Source of the DNA: UBA7702 sp040776805 | Lineage (GTDB): Bacteria; Bacillota; Dehalobacteriia; UBA7702 | Direction: 5' to 3' | DNA length: 64,000 nucleotides | Assembly (NCBI GenBank): GCA_040776805.1 | Contig: JAXGZS010000006.1 | Location: forward strand, 1-64,000 | Part shown: piece after piece, positions 54,194 to 64,000 of the stretch | Numbering within the stretch: position 1 is the first letter of the stretch | How the letters are laid out: the number at the start of each line of letters is the position of its first letter | Made by a program: the position numbers and the translations under genes | Notes under the pieces: generated by a model | What the model was told of the DNA's origin: nothing | What the model saw: the letters and a program-made list of their open reading frames with translations, nothing else | The model's database searches: none

Positions 54194-55567
54194 ATGGACT
54201 TTCCGCTGATCGCCGCCGTCGCCACACCGGAGGGCGCCGGGGGTATCGCCATCATCCGTCTTTCGGGAGAGGGCAGTTGGTCCCTGATCGAAAAAATATT
54301 TCAGGCAAAAAAGCCGTTTTCCCTCAAAACGGCGGCGGGTTTTCGTCTTCATTACGGTCATATCGTCGACGGAGGAAAGACCTACGATGAAGTTTTGCTG
54401 GCTTTGATGAAGGAAGATCAGTCCTATACCAGGGAAGAAATGGCGGAGATCCAATGTCATGGCGGTTTTCTGGCCGCCCGGCGCATTTTGGAGCTGCTCC
54501 TTGCCCACGGCGCCCAGCTGGCCCAGGCGGGGGAATTTACCAAGCGGGCCTTTTTCAATGGTAGAATTGATCTATCCCAGGCTGAGGCCGTCATCGAGAC
54601 GATCAAGGCCATGGATGAAAAGGACCTTGATTTTTCCCTGACCCGTTTAAAGGGGGATAAGGGGCGCCGTTTTCTGAAAATCCGCGACGACCTCGTGGCT
54701 TTGATCGCCGAAACCGAAGCCGTCATTGATTTTCCCGAGGACGGCCTTGACGATACCGTCGCCGACACCATTCAGCGGCGAGTGTTATCCCTCATCGAGG
54801 AAATAGAGGTAGAGATCCGCAAAGCCGAAGAAGGGAAAATTTACCGCCAAGGAATTGCTACGGCGATTTTGGGCAAAACCAATGTGGGCAAATCCTCTTT
54901 GATGAACGCCCTTTTAAGTGAGGAACGGGCCATCGTTACGGATATTCCCGGCACCACCCGGGACGTTATTGAAGACATGGTGCTTTTAGAGGGCATTCCC
55001 TTAAAGATCAGGGACACGGCGGGGATTCGCGAAACCGAAGATCCCATCGAAAAGATCGGCGTGGATAAAACCAGGGAAGCCATGGAGAAAGCGGATCTGA
55101 TCTTATTCGTCACCGATAAAGCCGACGCTTTCGACGCGGAGGAAAGGGAGATCATGGCCGCCTTTGGCGGTAAAAAGGTCATCGTCGTCTGCAACAAGAG
55201 CGACCGGGTTTTTTATGACGAAGATAAGATGAAACAGGCCGCCGCCCCGTATCCCGTGGTGTTTCTTTCCGCCAAGGAAAAGCGGAATCTAAAAACCCTC
55301 GGAGAAACCGTGCAGGCGCTGTTTATGACCGGTGAAATTTCCCCAAACAGCGATGAATGGGTGGGCAACCTCCGCCACAAAGAAGCCTTTTTACGGGCGA
55401 AAAGCCATTTGCAGGAGGTTTTACGCAGTCAGGAATTGCAGATGCCCTTGGATTTTCAAGTCATCGACTTGCGGGCCGCTTTGGAAACCCTCGGTGAGAT
55501 CGACGGCGTCGCCATCTCCATGGAAATTATAGACCGTATTTTTTCGGAATTTTGTATAGGAAAGTGA
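54194..55567 (+). CDS. mnmE: tRNA modification GTPase MnmE
   Basis: The protein has 457 residues from ATG 54194 behind AAAGGAA. The N-terminal folate-binding part starts IAAVATPEGAGGIAIIRLSG. The G domain has GKTNVGKSSL, DIPGTTRD, DTAGIRE and NKSD. The protein ends with the catalytic CIGK. With MnmG it modifies U34 of several tRNAs. Confidence 0.97.
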   Translation: MDFPLIAAVATPEGAGGIAIIRLSGEGSWSLIEKIFQAKKPFSLKTAAGFRLHYGHIVDGGKTYDEVLLALMKEDQSYTREEMAEIQCHGGFLAARRILELLLAHGAQLAQAGEFTKRAFFNGRIDLSQAEAVIETIKAMDEKDLDFSLTRLKGDKGRRFLKIRDDLVALIAETEAVIDFPEDGLDDTVADTIQRRVLSLIEEIEVEIRKAEEGKIYRQGIATAILGKTNVGKSSLMNALLSEERAIVTDIPGTTRDVIEDMVLLEGIPLKIRDTAGIRETEDPIEKIGVDKTREAMEKADLILFVTDKADAFDAEEREIMAAFGGKKVIVVCNKSDRVFYDEDKMKQAAAPYPVVFLSAKEKRNLKTLGETVQALFMTGEISPNSDEWVGNLRHKEAFLRAKSHLQEVLRSQELQMPLDFQVIDLRAALETLGEIDGVAISMEIIDRIFSEFCIGK

Positions 55568-55571
55568 GCCT

Positions 55572-57467
55572 ATGGAACCATATCTTGCAGGAAAATACGA
55601 TATCATCGTGGTCGGCGGCGGCCACGCCGGCGTCGAGGCCGCCCTGGCTTCGGCTCGCCTTGGCTTAAGGACGCTGCTGCTGAGCTTAAGCCTTGACCAT
55701 ATCGCCCTGATGCCCTGTAATCCCAGTATTGGCGGTCCTGCCAAAGGCCATGTGGTGCGGGAAATCGACGCCCTTGGTGGCCAGATGGGGATCAATATCG
55801 ACGCGACCCAAATCCAGATGCGTCTTTTAAACACCTCCAAAGGCCCGGCGGTTCAGGCACTTAGGGCTCAAGCGGATAAACACGAATATCAGCATCAGAT
55901 GACCTTGACCGTGGAAAACCAGGAAAATCTTGATTTGAAGCAAGCCGCGGTGGAGGAGATCCTCACGGAAGGAGGCCGCGTTACCGGAGTTCTCTGCCAA
56001 AACGGCATACTGTTTTCCGGCCGCGCCGTGATCCTCACCACCGGCACGTATTTGAAAAGCCGTATCATTCAGGGAACGTTTTTGACCGACGCCGGTCCCA
56101 ACAATCAGCCCATGGCCGTGAGGCTTTCCGCTTCCCTGAAAAATCTGGGTCTTGCGCTCTTTCGCTTTAAAACCGGTACCCCGGCCAGGGTTGACAAGCG
56201 CAGCATTGATTTCAGCAAAACCACAGAGCAACCGGGGAGCAAAGAAAAGCTGGCCTTTTCCTATCTCACAAAAACCTTTGACCGGCCCATGGTGCCCTGC
56301 TACTCCACGTATACGAACCCCAAAACCCACAAGATCATAGAGGACAATCTTCATCTGGCGCCGAAATACTGCGGTATCATCGAAGGCGTCGGCGCCCGCT
56401 ACTGTCCCTCCATCGAAGATAAGGTGGTGCGTTTTGCCGACCGCGACGCTCACCTGCTGTTTTTGGAGCCGGAAGGACTCTATACCAATGAAATTTACGT
56501 CCAGGGCATGTCCACGGGGATGCCCTATGAGATCCAGGAAAAATTCATGCGCACCATTGCCGGGCTGGAACAGGTCAAGATCATGCGCCCCGCCTACGCC
56601 ATCGAATACGACGGCGTGGTGCCGACGCAGCTGAAACCCACCCTGGAATATAAGAATATCGAAGGCCTTTACGGCGCCGGCCAAATCAACGGCACTTCCG
56701 GTTACGAAGAAGCCGCCGGCCAGGGCCTCATGGCCGGAATCAACGCATCGCTGAAGCTTTTAGAGCGGGAACCCTTCATCTTGAAGCGCTCCGACAGCTA
56801 TCTCGGCGTCCTCATCGACGACCTGGTCAATAAAGGCACCGAGGAACCTTACCGCCTCTTCACTTCCAGGGCGGAATATCGCCTGTTGCTGCGAAACGAC
56901 AACGCCGACCTGCGGTTAACGGAAATGGGCCGTAAAATCGGCCTTGTTACCGAAGAGCGTTGGCGCGTGTTCCATGAAAAGCGGCAGCAGATGGCCGCCG
57001 TCAAAGAATGGCTGACCAAAGCGCGTTTCCGGGGCAAAGACGAAAACGTCGCTGCCTATCTCGAAAAAAAGCAGTCCGCCGCCGTTAACGGCAGCATCAG
57101 CGGGACGGAGCTGTTGAAGCGTCCCGGTATCGATATCCGCGATCTCGCCGCCATCGATCACAAGGCGGGCCTTTGGGACGACGAAGCGTTGAAACAGGAA
57201 GAGATCGAGGTGAAATACGAGGGTTATTTGAAAAAACAGCGGGAACAGGTCAGACGCTTTGATAAAACCGAAGGCCGTTTGCTTCCCGCCGACCTCGACT
57301 ATAACGACGTGGCAGGCCTGCGCATCGAAGCCAAAGAAAAGCTGGCGGCGGTGCGTCCTTACACCGTGGGTCAGGCCTCCCGGATTTCCGGGGTCAGCCC
57401 TGCGGATATCAGCGTCCTCCTCGTCTATCTGACGGAGAAAAAGGGAAAGGAAGCGCTTCATGACTGA
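55572..57467 (+). CDS. mnmG: tRNA uridine-34 carboxymethylaminomethyl modification enzyme MnmG
   Basis: The protein has 631 residues. The FAD-binding VVGGGHAGVEAALASARLG, CNPSIGGPAKGH, TTGTYLKSRIIQG and the C-terminal VGQASRISGVSPADISVLLVYL are diagnostic. It starts 4 bp after mnmE and overlaps rsmG by 8 bp. Confidence 0.98.
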   Translation: MEPYLAGKYDIIVVGGGHAGVEAALASARLGLRTLLLSLSLDHIALMPCNPSIGGPAKGHVVREIDALGGQMGINIDATQIQMRLLNTSKGPAVQALRAQADKHEYQHQMTLTVENQENLDLKQAAVEEILTEGGRVTGVLCQNGILFSGRAVILTTGTYLKSRIIQGTFLTDAGPNNQPMAVRLSASLKNLGLALFRFKTGTPARVDKRSIDFSKTTEQPGSKEKLAFSYLTKTFDRPMVPCYSTYTNPKTHKIIEDNLHLAPKYCGIIEGVGARYCPSIEDKVVRFADRDAHLLFLEPEGLYTNEIYVQGMSTGMPYEIQEKFMRTIAGLEQVKIMRPAYAIEYDGVVPTQLKPTLEYKNIEGLYGAGQINGTSGYEEAAGQGLMAGINASLKLLEREPFILKRSDSYLGVLIDDLVNKGTEEPYRLFTSRAEYRLLLRNDNADLRLTEMGRKIGLVTEERWRVFHEKRQQMAAVKEWLTKARFRGKDENVAAYLEKKQSAAVNGSISGTELLKRPGIDIRDLAAIDHKAGLWDDEALKQEEIEVKYEGYLKKQREQVRRFDKTEGRLLPADLDYNDVAGLRIEAKEKLAAVRPYTVGQASRISGVSPADISVLLVYLTEKKGKEALHD

Positions 57468-58161
57468 GTTTGCCCGGGCTTTCAAAGCGATCCTCGACGA
57501 GCTGAAGATTGATTATACCGAGGACATGATCGGCAAAGCCACAGACTACGCCTGCTACTTGCTGAAAGAAAACCAAAAGATGAATCTCACGGCCATTACG
57601 GCGCCGGCGGAAATGGCGGTAAAGCACTTTGCCGACAGCCTTTGTCTTTTCAACTATGTTGATTTGCCGAAAAACGCCTCTTTGCTTGATGTGGGCAGCG
57701 GCGCCGGCTTTCCCGGTCTGGTTCTGCGGCTTTTCCGTCCCGATTTGAAGGTTACCTTGTTGGATGCTTCGAAAAAACGCTGTGGCTTTTTGGAGCGGCT
57801 CAAAAGGGAACTTTTGGCGGATGATGTGGAAATCCTCTGGGGCCGCAGCGAGGATCTGGCCCGGGAGGAAAATCTGCGGGAACAGTTTGATTTTGTCACG
57901 GCCCGGGCCGTGGCCTCCCTACCGGTGCTGTTAGAGCTCTGTACACCTTTCCTGAAACCCGGTGGCCGCTTTTTGGCAATGAAGGGGAAGGAAGAAACAG
58001 ACAGCGCCGCAAGGGCGCTGACCCTTTTAAATTGTGAAATCGCCGCCCATCATCGTTACCGGCTCAACAGCGAAGACCGGGCTGTTCTGGAGATCAAAAA
58101 GACTGGCTCCACGCCGGAGAAATACCCAGAAGCCGGTATGCCGGAAAAACGCCCTCTTTAA
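57460..58161 (+). CDS. rsmG: 16S rRNA (guanine-527-N7)-methyltransferase RsmG
   Basis: The protein has 233 residues. MNLTAI, the SAM-binding LLDVGSGAGFPGLVLRLF and FVTARAVASLPVLLELCTPFLKPGG identify RsmG (GidB). It is the last gene of the mnmE-mnmG-rsmG run. Confidence 0.97.
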   Translation: MTEFARAFKAILDELKIDYTEDMIGKATDYACYLLKENQKMNLTAITAPAEMAVKHFADSLCLFNYVDLPKNASLLDVGSGAGFPGLVLRLFRPDLKVTLLDASKKRCGFLERLKRELLADDVEILWGRSEDLAREENLREQFDFVTARAVASLPVLLELCTPFLKPGGRFLAMKGKEETDSAARALTLLNCEIAAHHRYRLNSEDRAVLEIKKTGSTPEKYPEAGMPEKRPL

Positions 58162-58559
58162 ACATCATGTTGCACCTGAAATCGATTTCTGATGTTCCGT
58201 ATTCGGAAGCCGATTTTTTTGCGGAGCCGCTTCACGGGTAAGCTCCTTTTGCTCAAAAGAGGAAGAACGAAAAGCGGCTGCGGCGGCGTTTCTTCGTATG
58301 AGGGGGGCGCGATAGAAAAAGAGACGAATTTTGCGTTATCTATGACCGCCATTTGCTTTTGAGAAAAATAAAGGGGAGGTCAAAAAAGTATTGATGCTTG
58401 AATGATCTTTATAAATCTAACTGATAGGGCGCGCTTAAACCTTGTAAACACAGGTTTTTCATGATATAATATGAAAGAGAAGAAACTGGGCGTATTAAAC
58501 GGATTTAAAATCCTTTGATTGATCTCGGCTATCCGCATACGCCATAACAGGAGGTATAC
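58162..58559. other. rsmG-gyrB intergenic region
   Basis: It contains a terminator-like hairpin (GGAG...CTT / AAG CTCC, then TTTT, about 58223-58250) and the gyrB promoter. parA/parB, which commonly follow rsmG in Firmicutes, are absent. No other gene is seen. Confidence 0.6.
58442..58470 (+). promoter_or_regulatory. Promoter of gyrB-gyrA
   Basis: TTGTAA and TATAAT are separated by 17 bp, about 90 bp before gyrB. Confidence 0.7.
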
Positions 58560-60473
58560 ATGACAGAAAATAGCAACGCTTCTTCCTATAATGCCGACCA
58601 GATTCAGGTGTTGGAGGGGCTGGAGGCGGTTCGTGTTCGTCCCAGTATGTACATTGGCAATACCGGTGTCCGCGGCCTGCATCATCTTTCCCATTTGTGA
58701 AATCATCGACAACAGCATCATTGAAGCCCTGGCCGGTTATTGCTCCGAGATTTACGTTACGATTCACGAGGACAACAGCATCTCCGTGCGGGATAACGGC
58801 CGCGGTATCGTGGATACGCAATCCCAGACCGGCCGTCCCGCCGTGGAAGTGGCGTTGACCGTGCTTCATGCCGGCGGTAAATTCGGCGGCAGGGTTATAA
58901 GGTTTCCGGCGGCCTCCACGGCGTCGGCATGTCCGTGGTCAACGCTCTTTCCGAATGGCTCACCGTGAAGGTCTATCGAAACGGTAAAGTTTATTATCAG
59001 GGCTATCACCGGGGCGTTCCCGATGCTGATTTGAAGGTCATCGACAAGGCCGATACCACCGGCACGGAAATCAGTTTTATGCCCGATTCCGAAATTTTTG
59101 ATATTGAAGATCTGATCTTTCAGAAGGAAATCTTGATTCCCCGCATCCGGGAACTGGCCTATTTGAACGGCGGCATCAAAATTTTCGTCAAGGACGAAAG
59201 AGACGGTTACGAACAGATTTTTCACTTTGAAGGCGGTATTGCCGACTTTGTCCAGTATGTCAATAAAAACAAGGAAGTATTTCATAAGCCGATTTACTAC
59301 TGCGTCAAAAAAGACGACTTCGAAGCGGAATTCGCCATTCAGTATAATAACGGTTACGCGGAAAATATCTACTCTTACGCCAACAACATTCATACCCAGG
59401 AGGGCGGCACCCACGAGACGGGCTTTAAATCCGCTCTGACCAGGGTGATCAATGATTATGCCCGGCGCTGTAATGTCTTAAAGAGAAAGACCCCAATTTA
59501 AGCGGGGAAGATATCCGGGAAGGCATCAGCGCCATCATCAGCGTAAAGGTGCTGGAACCCCAGTTTGAGGGACAGACCAAGACGAAGCTGGGGAATTCCG
59601 AGTTCAAAGGCTATGTCGAATCCATGGTCTGCGAATGCCTCAATACTTATCTGGAAGAAAACCCGTCCACCGGCAAGAAAATCGCGGAGAAATCCGCCCA
59701 GGCCTTCAGGCCAGGGAAGCGGCAAGAAAAGCCCGGGAAATGACGAGAAAAACCAGCGCTTTGGAAAAAACGCCCCCTGCCGGGAAAATTGGCGGACTGC
59801 TCCGACAAAAATCCTGAAAACTGCGAATTATTCATCGTCGAAGGGGATTCCGCCGGCAGTTCCGCCAAACAGGGCAGAAACCCCAAGATCAGGCGATTCT
59901 GCCTTTACGCGGCAAGATCCTCAACGTCGAAAAGGCGCGCCTGGATAAAGTACTGAACAATGCGGAAATCCGCGCCGCTGATCACGGCGATGGGCACCGG
60001 GATCAGCGAAGATTTGATCTTTCCAAAGCCCGCTACAGAAAACTGGTGATCATGACCGATGCCGACGTCGACGGCGCCCACATTACCCACGCTGCTGTTG
60101 ACGCTGCCCTCGCGTTGCCGTCATCTCATCGAAGCGGGCTATGTCTATATTCGCAACCTCCTTTACCGGGTGAGAAGGGGCAAAAACCTCCCGCTACGTC
60201 TTTGACGACGCCGCTTTAAGCGCCACCTTAAAAGAGTGGGGCAACGGTGATATTTCCGTCCAGCGTTTCAAAGGTCTTGGGGAAATGAACCCGGAAGAGC
60301 TATGGGAAACCACCATGGACCCGGAAACCCGGGTCATGAAACGGGTTTATCTGGAAGAGGAAAACGCCCTCTTGGCCGATGAAATGTTTACCATCCTGAT
60401 GGGGGAAAAAGTGGAGCCCCGCCGGGAATTCATCTCCGCCAACGCCCGCTACGTTGAAAATCTCGATATTTAA
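58560..60473 (+). pseudogene. gyrB: DNA gyrase subunit B, reading frame broken by about ten single-base indels
   Basis: ATG 58560 follows AGGAGG. The gene length (1914 bp) fits a 637-residue GyrB. Conserved segments appear in changing frames: VLEGLEAVRVRPSMYIGNTG, EIIDNSIIEALAG, GYKVSGGLHGVGMSVVNALSEW, LEPQFEGQTKTKLGNSEF, LPGKLADCSDKNPENCELFIVEGDSAG, QAILPLRGKILNVEKARLDKVL, KLVIMTDADVDGAHI and QRFKGLGEMNPEELWETTMDPE. I place shifts near 58695(+), 58893(-), 59482(-), 59713(-), 59777(+), 59885(-), 59966(+), 60015(-), 60088(+) and 60187(+). They cancel, most lie in homopolymers, and the protein sequence is otherwise conserved. Sequence error is therefore likelier than true loss of an essential gene. 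Confidence 0.85.
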
Positions 60474-60494
60474 GATTGAAGGAGGAATCAAAGC

Positions 60495-62996
60495 GTGTCA
60501 GAAGAATTTGACGTGAATCAAAATACCTTCCCCGTAAATATCGAGGAAGAGATGAAAAAAGACTATATCGATTACGCCATGAGCGTCATCGTCGGCCGGG
60601 CCCTCCCCGACGTGAGAGACGGCTTGAAACCGGTACACCGCCGCATTCTCTACTCCATGTATGAAAACGGCATCACCTTTGACAAGGCCCATAAAAAATC
60701 CGCCCGCATCGTCGGGGACGTTTTGGGGAAATACCATCCCCACGGCGACAGCTCCGTTTACGATGCCCTCGTCCGCATGGCCCAGGATTTCAGTATCCGC
60801 TATCCCTTAATCGACGGCCACGGCAACTTCGGTTCCGTCGACGGCGACAGCGCCGCCGCCATGCGTTATACCGAAGTTCGGCTCCAGAAGATCGCCTTGG
60901 AAATGATGGCGGATATCAATAAGGATACCGTGGATTTCGTCCCCAACTACGATGAAAGCGAAAGGGAACCGGCGGTTTTGCCGGGGAAGATTCCAGCCCT
61001 CCTCGTCAACGGTTCCTCCGGGATCGCCGTGGGCATGGCCACGAACATCCCCCCGCATAATATAAAAGAAATCATCAACGGTCTCACTGCGTTTTTGGAC
61101 GACCCGGAAATCACCGTTCAGCAGCTGATGGAGCATATCAAAGGGCCGGATTTTCCCACCTACGGCAGCATTATGGGAAGAAGCGGCATTTTGGAAGCCT
61201 ATACCACCGGCCGCGGTACCGTCCGCATGCGGGGCAAAGCCCACATGGAAGAGATGAGCGGCAACAAAACCCGGATCGTGATCACGGAAATCCCCTACCA
61301 GGTAAACAAAAAGACCCTCATTGAAAATATCGCGGATCTGGTTCGGGATAAGAAAATCGACGGTATCACCGATTTAAGGGATGAGAGCGACCGCAATGGG
61401 ATGCGCCTCGTCGTCGAGCTTAGAAAAGACGTCGTCCCCCAGGTCATCTTAAACCAGCTCTATAAACATACCCAACTCCAGGAGAGTTTCGGCATCATCA
61501 TGCTGGCCCTCGTCGGCGGCGAGCCGAAGATTCTGACGTTAAAACAGATTCTTGAGGAGTACGTCAAGCATCAGATCAACGTGGTGACAAGGCGCTGCCA
61601 GTTCGATCTCAAAAAGGCCAAGGAAAGAAAAGAAATTGTGGAAGGCTTAAAAATTGCCCTTGATAACATCGACGAAGTCATCCGCATCATCAAGAGCAGC
61701 CGCGATAAAAATATCGCCAAAACAGCCCTTTGCAACACCTTTGCTTTCAGCGACCGCCAAGCCCAGCATATCCTCGAAATGCAGCTCCAGCGTCTTACCG
61801 GCCTGGAACGGGAAAAGATCGAAGAAGAACTGGCTCAGCTTTTGAAAACCATTGCCTGGCTCGAAGAGGTCTTAGGCGATGAAAACCTCATCATCGGTAT
61901 CATCAAAGATGAATTGCTGCGGTTGAAGGATAAATACGGCGACGACCGCCGCACCGTGATTGAAGCCGACGCCAGGGATTTCGATATCGAAGATCTCATC
62001 GCCGAAGAAGACGCGGTGATCACCGTCACCGCCAGCGGTTATATCAAGCGCTTAAACCCCAACGTTTACCGGAGTCAGCGCCGGGGTGGCAAAGGCGTGA
62101 TGGCCATGACCACCAAAACCGAGGATTTCCTGGAAAGCCTCTTTATCGCTTCCACCCACGACTATTTGATGGTCTTTACGGAAAACGGCCGCGTTTATCG
62201 GCTGAAGGTCCATGAAATTCCCGAAAGCAGTCGCACCTCCAAGGGGACGGCCATCATCAACCTGATCAACCTCAGCGGTGAAGACCGGGTGAAAACCGTC
62301 TTCCCCATCAAGGACTATAACGAAGACCGCTATCTGCTGATGGTTACCTTAAAAGGCCTCGTCAAGAAAACGCCGCTGAAAGAGTACGATTCCAATCGCA
62401 AAGACGGTATTTTGGGGATCTCCTTAAACGAAGGCGACGGCCTTTTGGGCGTCCGCCTCATTGAAAAGGGCGATGAAATCATGCTCTCCACCAAGCGGGG
62501 TTATTCCATTCGCTTTAAAGAAGATGAAGTCAGAAAAGTCAGCCGCGTCAGCAAAGGCGTTCGCGGCATCCGTCTCGCTCCCGATGATATTCTCGTCAGT
62601 ACGGACGTGATCAACCCTGAAGAAACCGATAACCAGTATGTGCTCTGCGTCTCGGAAAAAGGCTACGGCAAGCGGACCAAGCTTTCCGAATACAGCATCG
62701 TACACCGGGACGGCAAAGGCATCTATACCCTGAAGGTAACGGCCAAAACCGGTTTGGTGGCGGCGATCCGCGTTGTTTCCGAAGACCAGGAAGTGATGTT
62801 CATCAGCAGAGAGGGCATCATCATCCGCACCAAGGTTGCGGAAATCCCCGTGATCGGCAGAAATACCCAGGGCGTTACCATCATGAAAGTGGCCAATGAG
62901 GATTTCGTCAAATCCATGGCCATCGTTGTCAATGAATCCGAGGAGCCGGCGGAGCTTGCCGACGCCAACGAAGATTCACTGCTCGACGAAAATTAA
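60495..62996 (+). CDS. gyrA: DNA gyrase subunit A
   Basis: The protein has 833 residues from GTG 60495, 9 nt after GGAGG. YAMSVIVGRALPDVRDGLKPVHRRILYSM, the catalytic tyrosine in AAMRYTEVRL, and six C-terminal beta-pinwheel blades, with the GyrA box seen as QRRGGKGV, are present. The frame is intact over its whole length, unlike gyrB immediately upstream. Confidence 0.98.
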   Translation: MSEEFDVNQNTFPVNIEEEMKKDYIDYAMSVIVGRALPDVRDGLKPVHRRILYSMYENGITFDKAHKKSARIVGDVLGKYHPHGDSSVYDALVRMAQDFSIRYPLIDGHGNFGSVDGDSAAAMRYTEVRLQKIALEMMADINKDTVDFVPNYDESEREPAVLPGKIPALLVNGSSGIAVGMATNIPPHNIKEIINGLTAFLDDPEITVQQLMEHIKGPDFPTYGSIMGRSGILEAYTTGRGTVRMRGKAHMEEMSGNKTRIVITEIPYQVNKKTLIENIADLVRDKKIDGITDLRDESDRNGMRLVVELRKDVVPQVILNQLYKHTQLQESFGIIMLALVGGEPKILTLKQILEEYVKHQINVVTRRCQFDLKKAKERKEIVEGLKIALDNIDEVIRIIKSSRDKNIAKTALCNTFAFSDRQAQHILEMQLQRLTGLEREKIEEELAQLLKTIAWLEEVLGDENLIIGIIKDELLRLKDKYGDDRRTVIEADARDFDIEDLIAEEDAVITVTASGYIKRLNPNVYRSQRRGGKGVMAMTTKTEDFLESLFIASTHDYLMVFTENGRVYRLKVHEIPESSRTSKGTAIINLINLSGEDRVKTVFPIKDYNEDRYLLMVTLKGLVKKTPLKEYDSNRKDGILGISLNEGDGLLGVRLIEKGDEIMLSTKRGYSIRFKEDEVRKVSRVSKGVRGIRLAPDDILVSTDVINPEETDNQYVLCVSEKGYGKRTKLSEYSIVHRDGKGIYTLKVTAKTGLVAAIRVVSEDQEVMFISREGIIIRTKVAEIPVIGRNTQGVTIMKVANEDFVKSMAIVVNESEEPAELADANEDSLLDEN

Positions 62997-63006
62997 CGGA
63001 GGAGTC

Positions 63007-64000
63007 ATGATACAAAAGCGGCTGGAAGACCTCGGCATCGATCGGCGTATTCTCTTTTACATTATTTTTGGCCTGGCCCTGATTGGTGTCGGCTATTACG
63101 TCAATGAGCTTTGGCTAGGCTTGACGACGCTTTTCGATGTGATCAAACCTTTTGTTTTCGGCTTTGTTTTCGCCTTCATTCTCAACGTGCTGATGCGTTT
63201 TTTAGAGCGGCGCTTCTTCAATAAGATTGCCGCGAAACACCGCCTTTTTGCCAAAGCTGAGCGTATGGTGGCCATGGCCGCCACGTTCTTAATTGTCGCG
63301 TCGTTTTTATCGCTATTTTTTGTGATCGTCTTGCCGCAGTTCATCGAAAGTTTGAGCGCCCTTGGTCAGAAGCTTCCCGATTACGCTGAAAAATTCTATG
63401 TTTGGGCCGAAGGGATTTTCTCCTTTTACAATCTTGATTCCCTGCTTTTAAACAACGTGGCAAAATCGGCCTCGTCCCTCATTGATTCTTTGGTCAAGGG
63501 GCTTCAAAATGCCGTGCCGAATATTTTCGGTTTTACCGTCAGTGTCGCCAACGGTATTTTCAATGTGGTCTTCGGCCTCATCTTCTCCCTTTATATGCTG
63601 GCGGGGAAAGAGAAGCTCTTGGCGGGGGTCAATCGCTTTGCCGACTGTTTTTTGCCGAAACGCTTCAACAACAGAGCCCGCAATATCTTGGAGATCACCA
63701 ACGAAACCTGCAGCCGCTTTATTGAAGGCCAGGTTCTTGACGCCCTCTGTTTGGGGGTTTTATCCTTCCTTGTTTTAAGCATCATGCAGATGCCCTATGC
63801 CCTGGTCATTTCCGTGACTTTAGCCATTACCAACTTGATTCCCGTGGTCGGCCCCTGGTTCGGAGCCATCCCCTGCGCTTTGATTACCTTCGTCATCAGT
63901 CCCGTGAAGGCACTGATCCTGATCATCACCATCATCATTCTGCAGGAGATTGAAAACAAGCTGATTTATCCGAAAATTGTTGGCAACCGCGTCGGCATTG
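63007..64000 (+). CDS. AI-2E family transporter (3' truncated by window end)
   Basis: At least 331 residues are encoded from ATG 63007, which follows GGAGGAG, and the frame is still open at base 64000. Multiple membrane segments are present (FYIIFGLALIGVGYYV, VFGFVFAFILNVLMRFLERR). The later ITNLIPVVGPWFGAIPCALI and ILQEIENKLIYPKIVGNRVG are hallmarks of the PerM/AI-2E permease family. It starts 10 bp after gyrA and may be co-transcribed. The substrate is unknown. Confidence 0.92.
   Translation, partial: MIQKRLEDLGIDRRILFYIIFGLALIGVGYYVNELWLGLTTLFDVIKPFVFGFVFAFILNVLMRFLERRFFNKIAAKHRLFAKAERMVAMAATFLIVASFLSLFFVIVLPQFIESLSALGQKLPDYAEKFYVWAEGIFSFYNLDSLLLNNVAKSASSLIDSLVKGLQNAVPNIFGFTVSVANGIFNVVFGLIFSLYMLAGKEKLLAGVNRFADCFLPKRFNNRARNILEITNETCSRFIEGQVLDALCLGVLSFLVLSIMQMPYALVISVTLAITNLIPVVGPWFGAIPCALITFVISPVKALILIITIIILQEIENKLIYPKIVGNRVGI

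Noticed and set aside
55827..56684. 285-residue ORF opposite mnmG
   Set aside because: It is antisense to an essential, fully conserved gene and has no family match.

Overview
The window looks like the replication-origin region of an anaerobic, Clostridia-type member of the Bacillota, roughly 50% GC by eye. The evidence is the dnaA-dnaN-recF / rpmH-rnpA-yidD-yidC-jag-mnmE-mnmG-rsmG origin block with two perfect parS sites, a SCIFF peptide with its radical-SAM maturase, a T-box leader, a LytTR/DUF3021 pair and strong GGAGG ribosome binding sites. I cannot name the genus. The organism almost certainly decodes UAG as pyrrolysine: two tandem MttB-family methyltransferase genes (1128-2546 and 2669-4138) each carry one in-frame TAG at the family's pyrrolysine position. 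The pylTSBCD genes themselves are not in the window. Layout, left arm: a truncated PocR/AraC regulator and the two mttB genes (1-4138); TetR plus a two-gene ABC exporter (4.3-6.6 kb); gamma-carbonic-anhydrase-like and MATE genes (7.0-9.0 kb); a small XRE repressor with a divergent micro-ORF sharing a perfect 16-bp inverted repeat (9.1-9.6 kb); DUF3786 and LysR genes; a solitary tuf with a four-cysteine insert; pepF; a frameshifted YkgJ-like gene; YitT; LytTR-DUF3021. Middle: a T-box-controlled operon (18.9-23.1 kb, minus strand) of a LeuA-like protein with substituted active-site residues, translationally coupled to a fused TIM-barrel isomerase/acyl-CoA ligase; then PAP2-like, SDR, SatP-type acetate transporter, permuted NlpC/P60-like, CotH-SLH surface protein, Orn/Lys/Arg decarboxylase, scfB-scfA, a possible sRNA, a NifX-like protein, GT2 plus acyltransferase-like, AEC transporter, DegV, murI-serC, larE(frameshifted)-larC, a HAD phosphatase and a cysteine-desulfurase-like enzyme. 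Origin block (43.0-63.0 kb): parS x2, parB-parA, an inserted metallophosphoesterase gene, recF-dnaN-dnaA on the minus strand; oriC; then rpmH to rsmG, gyrB-gyrA and an AI-2E family permease that runs off the end, on the plus strand. Compared with the common Bacillus-type order, parAB and gyrBA sit on exchanged arms, while all remain co-oriented with fork movement away from oriC. Three genes are interrupted by single-base indels: ykgJ-like, larE and gyrB. gyrB carries about ten balanced indels, mostly in homopolymers, which looks more like consensus sequence error than decay. Three ordinary genes end in TAG (recF, DUF3786, decarboxylase), and each has another in-frame stop within ten codons.
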